Source: Meandrina meandrites (lineage: Eukaryota; Cnidaria; Anthozoa; Scleractinia; Meandrinidae). From it: a stretch of DNA of 64,000 nucleotides. The stretch is taken from NCBI GenBank assembly GCA_963693305.1, contig OY855915.1:19529722-19593721 (forward strand), read 5' to 3'. Each line of letters opens with the position of its first letter. Within the stretch, counting starts at the first letter, position 1. The position numbers and the translations under genes are program-made. A model generated the notes under the pieces. The model was not told where the DNA came from. It searched no databases and was given only the letters and a program-made list of their open reading frames with translations. Of this stretch, positions 1-12,400 are shown piece by piece.

Positions 1-1401
1 GGAGGCTGATAAAAGCTAACAAATATTCTCATCAGGGGATTTCAAACTTGCTTCTAAAATTAGCCATCGTCCTTTTTTAAGCACTTCATCTGCACGGAAA
101 AATGCAAGGATTATATTTTTTATTCTTTCTGATGCGCTTCTAGCTTAGTGCGGTCTTTTACCCTTTCATGCAAGTCTCCCGCCCTAGCAAGAGACCTGCG
201 CATAACCTGTCGTTTGGGAAAACCACCAGAAAACAACTAATGCCAAAAGCGGACAGGATTCGACACGTAGAATTCATTCTGGAATGGAAAATGAATTCCA
301 GATAAGGTTTGCTTAGCAAAAAAGGCAGTTTCAAAAGAAAAATTTGGCGTAAAAAATATAAATACAAAATCGAAAGGGATTTTTATCGAGTATTTTCCGC
401 GAGTAATTTGCCAAGCCGTGTCTTCGCCCGTTTGTTGTTAAACACCGCATACCGTTAATCGTTCATACCACTGACCGTTTTGCTTTGTCTTTGAATATTA
501 TTTTTATGTTTTGAGGCTTCCTGTTACTGTAATATCTCCCAAATACTACTTTTTAGCAGCTGCTGGCACAGATTTTACGTCTACAGTGTTATAAACACTA
601 GGCATAGATTCCTGGTGTCGAGCCAAATAATGCTATTGAAACGCGGACTCTATAGAGATTTGCACGGAAACAAAACAAGAGACGAATAAATCCCTTATTG
701 GATTGTTCTTAATCTTATTTTTAGTTGAGAACTAAAGCTTCCAGATTTAAACAAACTGGTCAAACGCTTTAGCGGTTTTTTAGTATTTTGAGTGGTCGCG
801 TTAGGTGATTGCACGTAGGTTTGTGTGGGAGCACATGTCGACACACGTATCGATGCATAATTTAAATGTAAATATAGGCCCGCAATGCGTGTCCGTATCG
901 ATTACCTGTAACTCACATTAAATATAAAACTGAAAAACAAGTTAATAGCATTTCTGGATATAAAATGCAGGACACGGTTTAAAATGTCAACTTGGTTTCT
1001 GCTAGCCTAACAAAGTGCAGTTGTAATTTCAGCAACCGTATTAATCCTGCCTAAAGTTGAACGTGATACTTTTCAAACGCGGTATTTTCCTAGTATTTCA
1101 TTTTATACTCTTATGGCTTTAATTTCTATGTAGCAAGATCTCGTAAACCATTTCTCTTTTACAAATACCACCCTCAATATGCTGTCAATTTGTCCACAGG
1201 GAAACGATATGCTTAATAAGATACTATTTTGATGGCTTTTTTTCAGCCTGACTTCGCTCGATCTTTTTTATTTTCATCACGTACTTTTAATAGTACCTGA
1301 GGGAGTTTAGTTATGGATACAATAAGGATACATTCATGCTTATCCAAGCATCCATTGATGAGTTATTGCGCTTATAATGACAACCCTTTCTGTAGGGCGA
1401 T

Positions 1402-1630
1402 ATTCGTTTGAGTGTCGTAAAACCAAAACCAAAGCAATCACCCTTGCCAACCACAAAGGACACATGCTATCCAGTTAGCCAATACTATCCATGTAGCCGG
1501 GCGCGAAGCGCAGTAAAGTGCACGTGAGCGAGTTATCATTGGTTTTGCTTTTACTTCTGATTCGTTGCAAAAGTGGCGCGAGATTTTTAAACCAATCACT
1601 AAGCGTAGAAGTGCAAACCCAAAGCAAACA
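1402..1630 (+). repeat. Interspersed repeat family 1, copy 1
   Basis: It shares a GTCGTAAAACCAAAACCAAA start, a CGAAGCGC middle and GTGGCGCGAGATTTT with 63297-63497, in the same orientation. A more diverged relative may lie at 24575-24770. It looks like a short non-coding transposable element. Confidence 0.6.
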
Positions 1631-1758
1631 CGAGTTAGAGGGTTAGTGAATAACTATCGTGTGTAACAAGTAAACTGCAAAGACCATGTGAAGTCATTTA
1701 ACATCATTATAAAACTGTTCCACGAGGCGAGGCGAGGCGAGGCTAAATTGAACAGAGT

Positions 1759-2010
1759 TTATACCCAATTCACGTCAAAGCATAAACACGTCTTAAAGCT
1801 GTTTAGTTAAACATGGTTTAAACTTGATTTGTTTATAGAAGTTGCTAACTGATATTTTTTCGACTTCACAGTCATCACAATAGAAACAAAAATAACAGGT
1901 TACTTAAACCCTGTGTAAAATTCAGTCTCTCAGTTTGGTGTTGCTGATTTTCATTTTGTTAAACCTGGTTTAACTATAAGACGTTTTGCCAGAGTGTGAA
2001 TGGGGTATAA
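1759..2010. mobile_element. MITE with TTATACCC..GGGTATAA ends, copy 1
   Basis: About 250 bp with inverted ends: ATACCCAATTCAC on the left and GTGTGAATGGGGTATAA on the right. Internal GTTTAGTTAAAC and TTAAACC blocks are shared with the copy at 28712-28961. Confidence 0.65.
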
Positions 2011-2148
2011 GGTAAGGGGCTTTTTCAGTAAAGGGAGCAAAGCACGTTATTTTTTAAAGTGAAGAGGAACCAGCAGGCAGTTTTATGCTACAGTAATTTC
2101 TTTCTTAACCATTCTCAATCTTTTGATGGTGCTGGCTCGTTTTCACAG

Positions 2149-2790
2149 GGGATGACCCATGGTACAAAAAGGCCAGCTATTACTCGCCATTCAACACATT
2201 AACAGACCCCGGAATTGTAGACCAACGAGGTGCCACTAGCGTCGAGGCCTATAGCAAAAACGGACTTCAACTGGACGGTTTGTTAGGAAGCTGGGCTGAT
2301 TTGGGAGATTTTTCATACCATTGTATCAGTGACCCGGATGCCTGCGAGACAGGCTTTACGGTGACTTTTTGGCTGAGAGTCAACGAACGTCAGGATAGGC
2401 GATTTGTCATGCAAATAGCTTCTGCTAGACTAGCTGTTGGAACAACAGTGGAAATAGACAACGATATTCTTGGTGTGTACGTGAATAGCCCTGCAGTACA
2501 GCGACACGTTGAAGTTAACTGGACTTACTCGACGTGGAATTTCGTAGCTTTAACGTGGAATAAAACACAGAGCAAGGTCGGTGTGTTATTGAACTGTAGC
2601 TCCGTGCCACACAAGAAAGATACGGTGGAATACAGTTTTCGCCTGGCGCCCGTTCCCCCGTATCACACGCTTATGCTGGGTGCGAATAACGCGAGGTTGA
2701 GAAGTATTAAGATGACCATTGACGAGCTTGCGATCTGGAATGGTCTCTTGTCAAAAAAGGATATTTGTTATATAATGAATTCTAAGACAG
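2149..2790 (+). CDS. Gene A exon: LamG/concanavalin-like domain
   Basis: The exon follows a cacag acceptor and ends at a GTAAAT donor, both phase 1. The translation shows the LamG_3/pentraxin-like pattern: a GFTVTFWLRV strand, a WNFVALTWN strand with a following partner strand, and the closing IDELAIWNG hairpin. Such domains bind glycans or matrix proteins. The reading frame runs past the donor into the intron but only the part up to 2790 looks like a domain. An upstream exon must supply the first base of the split codon. Confidence 0.8.
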
Positions 2791-3325
2791 GTAAATGCAG
2801 CAATTTGCTCTTAAAGATCCTCATTGAATCATATCTTTCTTACTTTCTTTTCTTTAGATAACAAGAAACTTTATGGTGATAAACATGATTGCATTTAGCC
2901 TTTTTAATTTTATTTCTTTGCTTTTACACCCAGAAGTTATAGTGTGTTTTAGCTTATACTTAACGCTAGTTTGTGAACAAAAAAAAGATGTTTGACTTTC
3001 TAAGATAGGGATCTTTCCTGCGACATGAAATCAAAGATGGCGTCTCTTACAAAGCGTTTAGTAAATGCCGTATGTACACAATTTTCAATATTTCTAAATG
3101 CAACCTGCACCTCATGGTTAACGAAATTAAAAATGACCGGTCAAAGAAAACTAGCATTATCATCAAAATATCCAAGAAGTTAGATTTACTAGATTAATTT
3201 ATAAGGTAATGCATTATTGAAAGAGTGTATAAGGAATGAAAGAGTGACTTCATGGCCGTCTGACAGAACGACCAACTAACTGACTGCATGGCTAATCGTG
3301 ACTAACTGATTGATTGATTGATTGG

Positions 3326-3357
<32 letters not shown>

Positions 3358-3425
3358 CTGACTGACTGACTGACTGACTGACTGACTGACTGATTGATTG
3401 ATTGATTGGTTGGTTGGTTGGTTGG

Positions 3426-3481
<56 letters not shown>

Positions 3482-6400
3482 CTGACTAACCGATGGATGA
3501 ATTTTGGTTGCTTATTTCAAGCGGCCTTAAGTATCACTTAAATTATTAATGTTCACTTTTTCCAGTGGATGGAAATTACACCAGCTGGTCTGACTTCAGC
3601 CCGTGCAGTGTTTCATGTGGCTCTGGCACGAGGACAAGGACCAGGTTTTGCTCTAATCCAAGGCCACAACACGGAGGCGATAGCTGCCAGGGCTATCCCA
3701 ACAGTACGGAAATGTGCTTTCTAAGACACTGCCCTTTGCACGGCAACTATTCCGAATGGTCAATGTTTAGCCCTTGTACGTTAAAATGCGGAGGAGGTAA
3801 ACAGTACCGAACAAGAACTTGCACTCGTCCTATTCCCCAATACGGCGGTTTTAACTGTTCGGGGCTTGGTTCGAATCGAGAGGAAGTCGACTGCAATACA
3901 AATCCGTGTCCAATTGATGGAGGTTACAGCCAATGGTCGGAGTTTAGCGCATGCTCCGCGAGCTGTAACAGCGGAATAGAAGCTCGGACAAGAAGGTGCA
4001 ATCGGCCAAAACCCAAGCACGGGGGTAAAGAGTGCTCCTTGTATGGACCAGCCAAAGAGACGCGCTCCTGCTTTATTAAGGTGTGTCCAATTGATGGTAA
4101 CTATAGCAACTGGAGCACATTTAGTACTTGCACTAAGAGCTGCGGTGTGGGTTTCAAAACCAGAACTAGAAAATGCGACAATCCTGTCCCAGTGGGAGAC
4201 GGGAGAAATTGTTCACATTTAGGACCAGCGATCGAGAATTGGCCTTGTAATACTCAAGCTTGTCCAGTTAGCGGGGGATACACCCCGTGGTCTGAATTCG
4301 GTCCGTGCACAAAACCCTGTGCTGGTGGGACTCATTTTAGAGCGCGTAACTGCACAAATCCCAGACCGGAAGCCGGAGGTCAAGATTGTACTCGTCTAGG
4401 GCCCCCTAAGGAGACACAGTACTGTAACATACAGCCCTGCCCTGTGGATGGCGGGTATGGACAGTGGTCTGAGTTCTCGACGTGTTCTCGGACCTGCGGT
4501 GGTGGCGAGAGTGTTAGATCAAGAAAATGTGATAGTCCAGCTCCTAGGCATGGCGGTAAGGATTGCTTTCGGTTGGGACCGCCACGTGAGGGTCGCGCTT
4601 GCAACAAAAAAGAGTGTCCCGGTGAGTTTGCTATGTTTTCTAACGCATTTCTCATTATGAGAGCGTTATCCTTGAGACAGTCTTAGCTTGAAAATATTGT
4701 ATACATTTTTTATGAAAAGAATGCCGTATTGCAGTACCCTGCTCCTAAAGACATCTAAATCTTACCCCTGCACATCCATTTTACCATCAAATGATAACAG
4801 CATTGTTCCAGGATGGAACATTGAAAACGAGAAGATTGATCGGTCGCTCGTAACATCGACTTATTGACTCCCTTAAAATGAACAGAAGCCCTTCTTTAAC
4901 AAATAACTTGCCCCAATGAATCCGTACCCAAACTTCAACCAAGACACCGTTCTTCTCTGCTTTAGTCCATTCCATTCAATTTTTTTTTTTTTTTTGCAGA
5001 TATCAGTTTTATTGCAACCGTTTCTTTCACAAAGGAGAAGTTTAACACCGACATTCTCAACTCGAAAACTAACACATTCAAACGGCTGGCAGACAAGATC
5101 AAATACAATGTACGTTGGCCTAGGATTATTTCATAATTTCCACTTGCAATATCATATACATTATCCTATAGACAGGTTGTGAAATTATCAAATAGGGAAC
5201 GTTTTTTCTTTCAAATTTTGAAATGAGTTTTCACTTTAAAGTATTATATTATTTTAACATAGTCCCACTATTGTTTTGCACGAATTCTTATCAAATTTTA
5301 CTGTTTTCTGGCTTTATGAAAAGATAGACAAGATTGATGACGTCAGCGTCACGGTCGCGTGGTAATTAGGAAAAGTAATAAATTAAAACTAGAAGAACAG
5401 CATACCATCGTCAGATAATAACATGCAGATAACGGTGTGGGAAACTGTAAGAAACATCGACAATTCAGTAATTTGCTAGCCTCTTGCGCAGACGGTCTTT
5501 GGGCTCGTCATGCGGTCCGTCACGCAGCACGTCACGCTTTCCTCCCTCAGGTAGAACGCGTAACGAGCCCAAGAGAGCGTCTGCCCAGGAGGCTAATAAT
5601 TTGTGTGCGGTTGAATATTTCTTTTCCTGAATAAATTGTCATCTGTCATTGCATTTGCCTTTCAGGTTCATAAAATTTATGACGAAAATTCGGCTCTAGA
5701 GTCGATTGAAATCAGATGGTGTGGACCACCTGAAGGGTAGGAAGAGAATTCTGTATAACTTTACAGACTGACTTTATTATCATATTGCTAGTATAATTGA
5801 AAACTTGGACAGTATATGGTCCCATGCACAACAGTTTCATCTGAGTATGTGGTTCTTACACCTTAGCGTACCTTTTCGTTATGATTCGGCAAACGTTAGG
5901 CGAATGCGGTCGAGTCATGATTCGTGTTTTGGCGAGAGACACCCAGATTTCGCAAAAACTCTGGTTATGTCAGGTCAGCTGCTTAATATCACAGGACACC
6001 AGGGAGGTAGACGAGACTTCTGATTGGCCAATTCCGAATCTGGAGACGGTTAAAGCACGTATTTTCTAGTTTGATAAATCGCTAGGTTAAAAAAACATAA
6101 CTCGGGCTAACAGATCATACTCGGCATAATACCCAAATTCATTTGCGTGCAAGGAAAACTTAGACATGCTCTTTGTTTTCTGTTTGTAGTGGAGGCCCCG
6201 GCGTACAATGTGTATTACAGTTTGGTTTCAGGGCTGATCGCTATTCCGGAGTAATTGCCTTACAAGACGCTCTGACGATGAAAAATATGCTGTACTCGAT
6301 GGCGGTCAAAACTCATTACATCAGTAGCACGGCCGGTAAGTAAAAGGCAATTTCTGTCGTCTACTTTCTTTTCAGAAGAAATTGTGAATATTGTGTTCAT

Positions 6401-9400
6401 CAGAATCGATTGTTTCTCCTGCTATCGCGCTGAAAACCTTTGAGCTTCAACCAAGAAACGGTACGGTGAACTACCACAACCTGTAAAACTTTCTGGCAAT
6501 GCCGCGGACGCCCTTACACATTTTATAGCAACCTTTGTCAAGGCACTGAGTTGAATACAAGAGGCGTCCGCTAGTTTCATGCATGTTTCATATCCATTTT
6601 AATGTATAGATCAAATTTCTTTTTTACTTAATTTAATATTCGAATTATCAATTTAAGTTCCTAGTTACGCACCTGAGAAAGTCACAGCTCACAACACTAG
6701 TTCTCGAAGTATCAGCGTCTCGTGGAACAAAATCCGAGCGCACATCCTGCGGGGTGGTGGCATCCTCGGTTATCGTCTCGTGTACACAGACGAGGAAGGC
6801 AACTCATGGAATCTAGTGGTAGAAGGGGAGAACAAGACGCACGTAGAATTAAAACAACTTAAGATTTACACCTTGTACTGCGTGCGACTTATGGGGTATA
6901 ACAGACGAGGAGATGGAATAGCTTCATTTCCTGTATGTACCTACACGGACAAAGATGGTAAGTCTTGAATAATCGAGAAATCCCGGGGGTTAAAACTAGG
7001 AGAGCAGGGATAGCGTAGTGGTGAGAGCACTCGCCTCTCTCTTCACCCTTGAACAATCCAATCAACGCAATTCAAATATGACATATTTAGTGAATGAGCC
7101 ATTTCGCGAAAGTTACAGTCTTAGCGGATAATGGATATAATGTACACTATTTTGACTACCTGGTCAATATGCAATAGCTCCTAGGTTCAATCTGTTGAGA
7201 TTAGCTATTCTTGATAGACAGGAGTGTGACTGATTAATTTATAACCTGCAGATGTGTATATTTTGCTCCTGAATTAAACGCTTTTCTTAACCGGCGTTTA
7301 CTAAAAGAATATTTTCAGTTCCAGATGGTGCACCTCCTAACGTGACAGCGCGAAACCTGAGCTCCACAGAGCTCCTTGTGAAATGGGACCCATTACCAGC
7401 AAGGTACATCCATGGCGTTCTACTCAGCTATCAGATGAATTTTACGAAGGATAAGACAAACTTCACAAAAGAAATAAGTATTCCACCCAATGTGACAAAA
7501 CATCATGTGACTGGACTAGAGAGGTACACTCGTTACATCGTTAGCATGGCGGCTGTTAATGACGTAGGAGTGGGTGTGTATAGCAATGACGTCACTGCAT
7601 GGACTGGAGAGGATGGTAAGTTGTGTTACATCTTTAATTTATTGTAAATTCGTGTGTGTTAAAAGTATCTGGTACGAAACACTACTTTTTGCTTGTCTAT
7701 TTGGACCTTTAAGCTATTAATTTCAAAAGGAATAGTAAAAGTTGCACAATTTGTACCGAAATTTGACAAAAGAACTCAACAACTCTTTAAATAGAGAGCT
7801 GTCTTTTAAATCTCAACAGTAACAAAACAATGGTTACAAGAATTTCATCGAATTGTCTTTCATCGAATTGTCCTTCACTTATTTCTTTGATAATCTTAGA
7901 TGAGTACGTGTAATCCTAGCCTTCTCCTCACATTACCAAATCGTGGAAGACGAGGTGGATAAATGGTTAGCTCTTTGCAGGTCAAGTTTTGGATCCGTTT
8001 GGATCTGCCATTCCGTTTCGGACCGGTTTAAGAACGGTCCCGTGCAAAAAGAAGGCCGTCCGGTCCGATTCCGGACCGGGTCCATTTGTATCCGTTTTGA
8101 ACTGGTTCGGTGCAAACATAGCCTTTTCAGCTCATTTATTGAATTACAAATTCAACAGTTCCCAGCAGAGCTCCAAACATCTCACAGATATATTACACGA
8201 GTTCTACTGCCATTCGAGTGCACTGGGAGCCTCTCCCTCAGCGGTACACACACGGCCGGTTGCAAGGATACCAAGTAGAATACCGTCGAGTGGAAGCAGG
8301 CTACCTAAATACTTGGAAAACAATCACTGTTGGCGCTAACGATCATGACGTCACCATTACTGGCCTTAAAAAGTATGGAGCGTATGCTTTCCAGGTTGGA
8401 GGGTTTACAAGGAAGGGCAGAGGAACCTTAAGCAAGGCTTACATGATCAGGACGGATGAAGATGGTACGTGTCTAGACTACTGCCTTTTTGTTATCGTAA
8501 TCGTCATCGTTGTCGTTATCGATATCATTGGCATTATCGTTGTTTTCAGCTAGCTGCCTCTAGTAATCTCTAACCAACACACCATATTAAATAGAGGGAA
8601 ATGGTTATCAACCCCGGCAAAATTCTTTGTTGTACGTTTTTGTTCGCTATTTTGACCCTGCACCAAACCTGACAAAATGCGATGGTTGGTTACGTGTGTT
8701 CATGAAACTAACCAATGGAAACATATTGCGATTACGTAATTCAAACATAGTGTGGACCTTCCAACATAAAACTTGGCCTCTTTGTTTGCTCCTTTGATGT
8801 TTGGACTTCAAAACCCTATATTAACTATTGGCACATTTTGTCCAATTTCACTGCATGCTTAAGGCAATTTTTTTTTGATGTGCAAAATTACCTTAGGACA
8901 AAGGAAACCGCAACTTGTAATAGTTTAAAAAAGTAGCAAAATGTCAACGAGCTAACTAAAGGAGCTGAAGAGCTGAGTAGCCGGACTGTCCGTGTCATTC
9001 CATCCAGGAGGGGGTGGGGGAGTAGAAACACTCCTGGTCGCTTGAATTTATGCTTCATGCTCCGCGGCCAAATGGGCCATTTGGCTCGAACGCACTTACC
9101 CTTGACCCTAACTAGAACTCGGCATCTATTGTTATTTAAAAATACTTTTCTCTCAACAGTCCCCTCTCAACCTCCGCAAAATGTCACCGTCGCCAAAGAC
9201 AACTCCACATCAACAAGCCTCTTCATCCATTGGCGCCCAGTACCCACGAACCATCAAAACGGCATTATCCTAGGCTATAGAATCTTATACAAAAAATCCA
9301 GCGGCTTGGACGAGCTAAAATTTAGGAACGTATCAGCTCGTTCAACCACGGCGGAACTAAAAAACCTGACCAAGTACACAGAATATGACGTAACTATTTT

Positions 9401-12400
9401 AGCCTACACATCAAAAGGGAACGGCGTTCGCGCGAAGTTTTTCACCGTATCCACCACGGAGGACCGTAAGTACACGTTTTCACGGCATGCCAGCACCTAT
9501 GTCTTTCACTGTAATCCTTCAATTTTTTCTTCTTGTGCTAAATTAGCCTAAACATTTAATGTGATGCAGCCAAAACTTGGGGGGAGGGGGGGATTTATCC
9601 GATGGAATCTCCAAGTAATTTCCCCAATATTCAAAATTTGCGTTAACTTTTCATCTCAAGTAAATTATTATTTAAATTGAATAGTATTGAATCATTTGAT
9701 TAGACTAGCAATAGAAAAGAAATGATAGTATAAGTTAAGTTGGCCTGTAGTAACACAACGAGAAAGATATCAAGGAAGCCTAACTTTACGGTGAACTGAA
9801 AGTTTGGTTAACTTGGCATATTGGAGTAATGTTTCAATTTGGACGGAGTTCCTGCAGTTTGCTGTGGAATCTCAAATGTACCAATGTAAGTTCATGAAAT
9901 TCCTCCAATTTGTCACGTTATGATATTTTGATTTTTTTTAAGTTGCAAAAGAATATAAAATTATTCAAACTGAATGTATGCTTTTTCAAATGGGGTAAGC
10001 CTAAATGTACTACATTTTGAGGACAACAGGAAAACGAGAAAGCATTTTTCCGTCACCAGTCAGATTTAACCATTCAGTTACAGTCAAATCAAAGGGTAAT
10101 TTTTGTCGTTAAACAGGGCTCGAATCAAAAGGTAATTTTTGTCGTCAAACAGGCCTCGAATTGTGCATTAACTAACATCGAAATTTTAAAAGTCAAGCGA
10201 CAAATTGCAATATTATTTTACCCTAACACCTACTTTCAACAATAAAGACCACATTATGAAGAACCTTTCAACTCAATGTCAACTCAGTGTTTATCTTTTC
10301 CAAACTCAGGGCCAAGCAAGCCGCCAACGTTAACCATAGTCTTCAACACAAGTTCCACAAGTATCAAAGTTAACTGGAAAACGATTCCCCGTGACTATGT
10401 TCACGGAGTACTATTTGGATTTGTGGTCCTTTACCGTGCTGTGCATAATGAGTCCGAGGACATGTACAGGGAACGCGAGGTGGGACCTAACCGCACCAGT
10501 CTGGAACTGACTGGACTGTGGAAGTACACCAAATATGGAATCAGAGTGTTAGGTTTCACCAGGGTGGGCTGGGGAGCTATTAGCCCCGAAGTTGTGGCAC
10601 AGACCGATGAAGATGGTTAGAATTAAATAACTTTCTTAGTTTTAAGTTTGAAGACCATGTCATTTTTTTGTGAATTTGTTCGAATGGGATTCTAAGAGTT
10701 CTATCTTGCCAAGAGAAAATTTTCTCCTGATCTTGCTTTTTGTTAGTTAGTATTTTTAATGCTGAGTTCACCACTACAAACTTTTAGTTAAATGCTTCGA
10801 CAAATTACTTTTTTCAGCTTTCGAATTTATAGATAAATATACTAGTGCATTTAGGTTGGATATTCCACACGGTAAATTGCTATCAACTAGAACTTTTATG
10901 TCAGCTACGCCAAAACTTTGGAAAAGTAGTTTTCCCAGGTAAATTAATGAGTTACATCCATTTTTTCTTCTGATCCATTTAAAAAGCACTTGATCATTTT
11001 TTTTATCAAATTTGGTTATAAAAATCATAATTCATTATCGTCATCAACGTCATCGTCATCATCATCGTCATCGTCATTGTCATCGTCATCATTATCGTTA
11101 TCGTTATCGTCATCGCCAACGTCACCGTCATAATTATCATCATGAAAGGGGGGGGGGGGGGGGGAGGGGGGCTGTGATAGCTCATATGGTGTGGTCGGGT
11201 GATTCTTCCCTGGATAGACCTAACATTTTTCACTGAAGCCATTTTCAGCTATATTTTATACTGTATCCTAAATAAAAGCCACATTGTATAGTTGAGTAAC
11301 TTCGTCCAGATGTTCTTTCACATATTTACAACATGCTTGTGATATCTGCAGCCTGCCGTAGTCAATAAGATTCACTATGATATGTTTTCTTTGACAATAA
11401 AACATACCTTTTTTATTCTCCGCAGCTCCAAGCAAACCTCCAGAAAACGTCTTTGCCACGAACAAGACAACCTCCACAACGATCCCGGTGTCATGGCAAC
11501 CAATCCGGGACGTTTATTACGTACACGGCGTTCTGTTGGGTTATACTGTGACTTACCGAGCGGTGAGGAATCCTAATGAAGAACTGCAAGAAAATGAGAA
11601 AAATGTGACGGTTGGGCCTAACACTATTTCCGTAAAGCTTCATCATTTGTCCTCTTTCACAATTTACAGCATTCAGGTCCGTGCTTTTACGAGAAAGGGC
11701 AACGGGACGCCTTCTGCAGTCATTTTCGCCGGTAAAGTCATTTTAATCTTATTTTTAAATCTTTTCATACACTCTACAATTCTGAAATGATTTTCTTCGA
11801 CGCAAAAAACAAATCTTGCTAAATCGACCATTTCTAAAATCATTGAATCGATCGTGTATTTCATGAAAAGCATTGACTGACAAAATCACGTATAAAGCCA
11901 GCATCAACTGATTTGTATAGGTAGTCAGTTATTGCGCGGGTCTTTTAAAATTTATGATTATTTGGCAGCAGTATTTTCAAATTTGTCACAATTTTGAAAT
12001 CGCCAAAACCTAGTCGAGTCACAACCTCGTTCCCAGGCCCTCTCTCCTTTTCCTCCCTCGACGACAAGGGAGGAAAAGGTGAGAGAGCCTGGGAACGAAG
12101 TTGGTCGAGTCATTTTTTCTTGCTATTTTTTCGTATCATTTTATAGCTTCAGAGAGATTTACTAAATTTATCAAAATTCACTGAATAATTGTCAACCGAA
12201 GTTCGTCGCGCGAAGAGGTAAATACTGATCGCAGAATTCACGTACGTGCGAGCTGAATGTCTCAATAAGGCACTCACGCGGTACTAAATCAATAGCAAAG
12301 CACCGACTTTGCTAGCCATGTTAAACCTACCTTCTGCTGGCCAAATCATAAGCATAGACATAACTTTTAGATTACATAAAAGCATGTAAAACGAACTGTA

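Larger units (their letters stand above)
1..2148. other. 5' region of gene A: no coding exon recognised
   Basis: No convincing exon or signal peptide was found on either strand. The stretch holds two MITE-like repeats (about 1402-1630 and 1759-2010) and a short GAGGC run near 1728. It could be intron or upstream DNA of gene A. Confidence 0.5.

Noticed and set aside
2280..2861. Independent short gene from the frame at 2280
   Set aside because: The frame is the inside of the LamG exon; coding similarity extends upstream to 2149 and stops at the donor at 2791.
10800..10942. Plus frame ending TPKLWKSSFPR, possible LINE tail
   Set aside because: The resemblance to reverse-transcriptase ends is too short to support.
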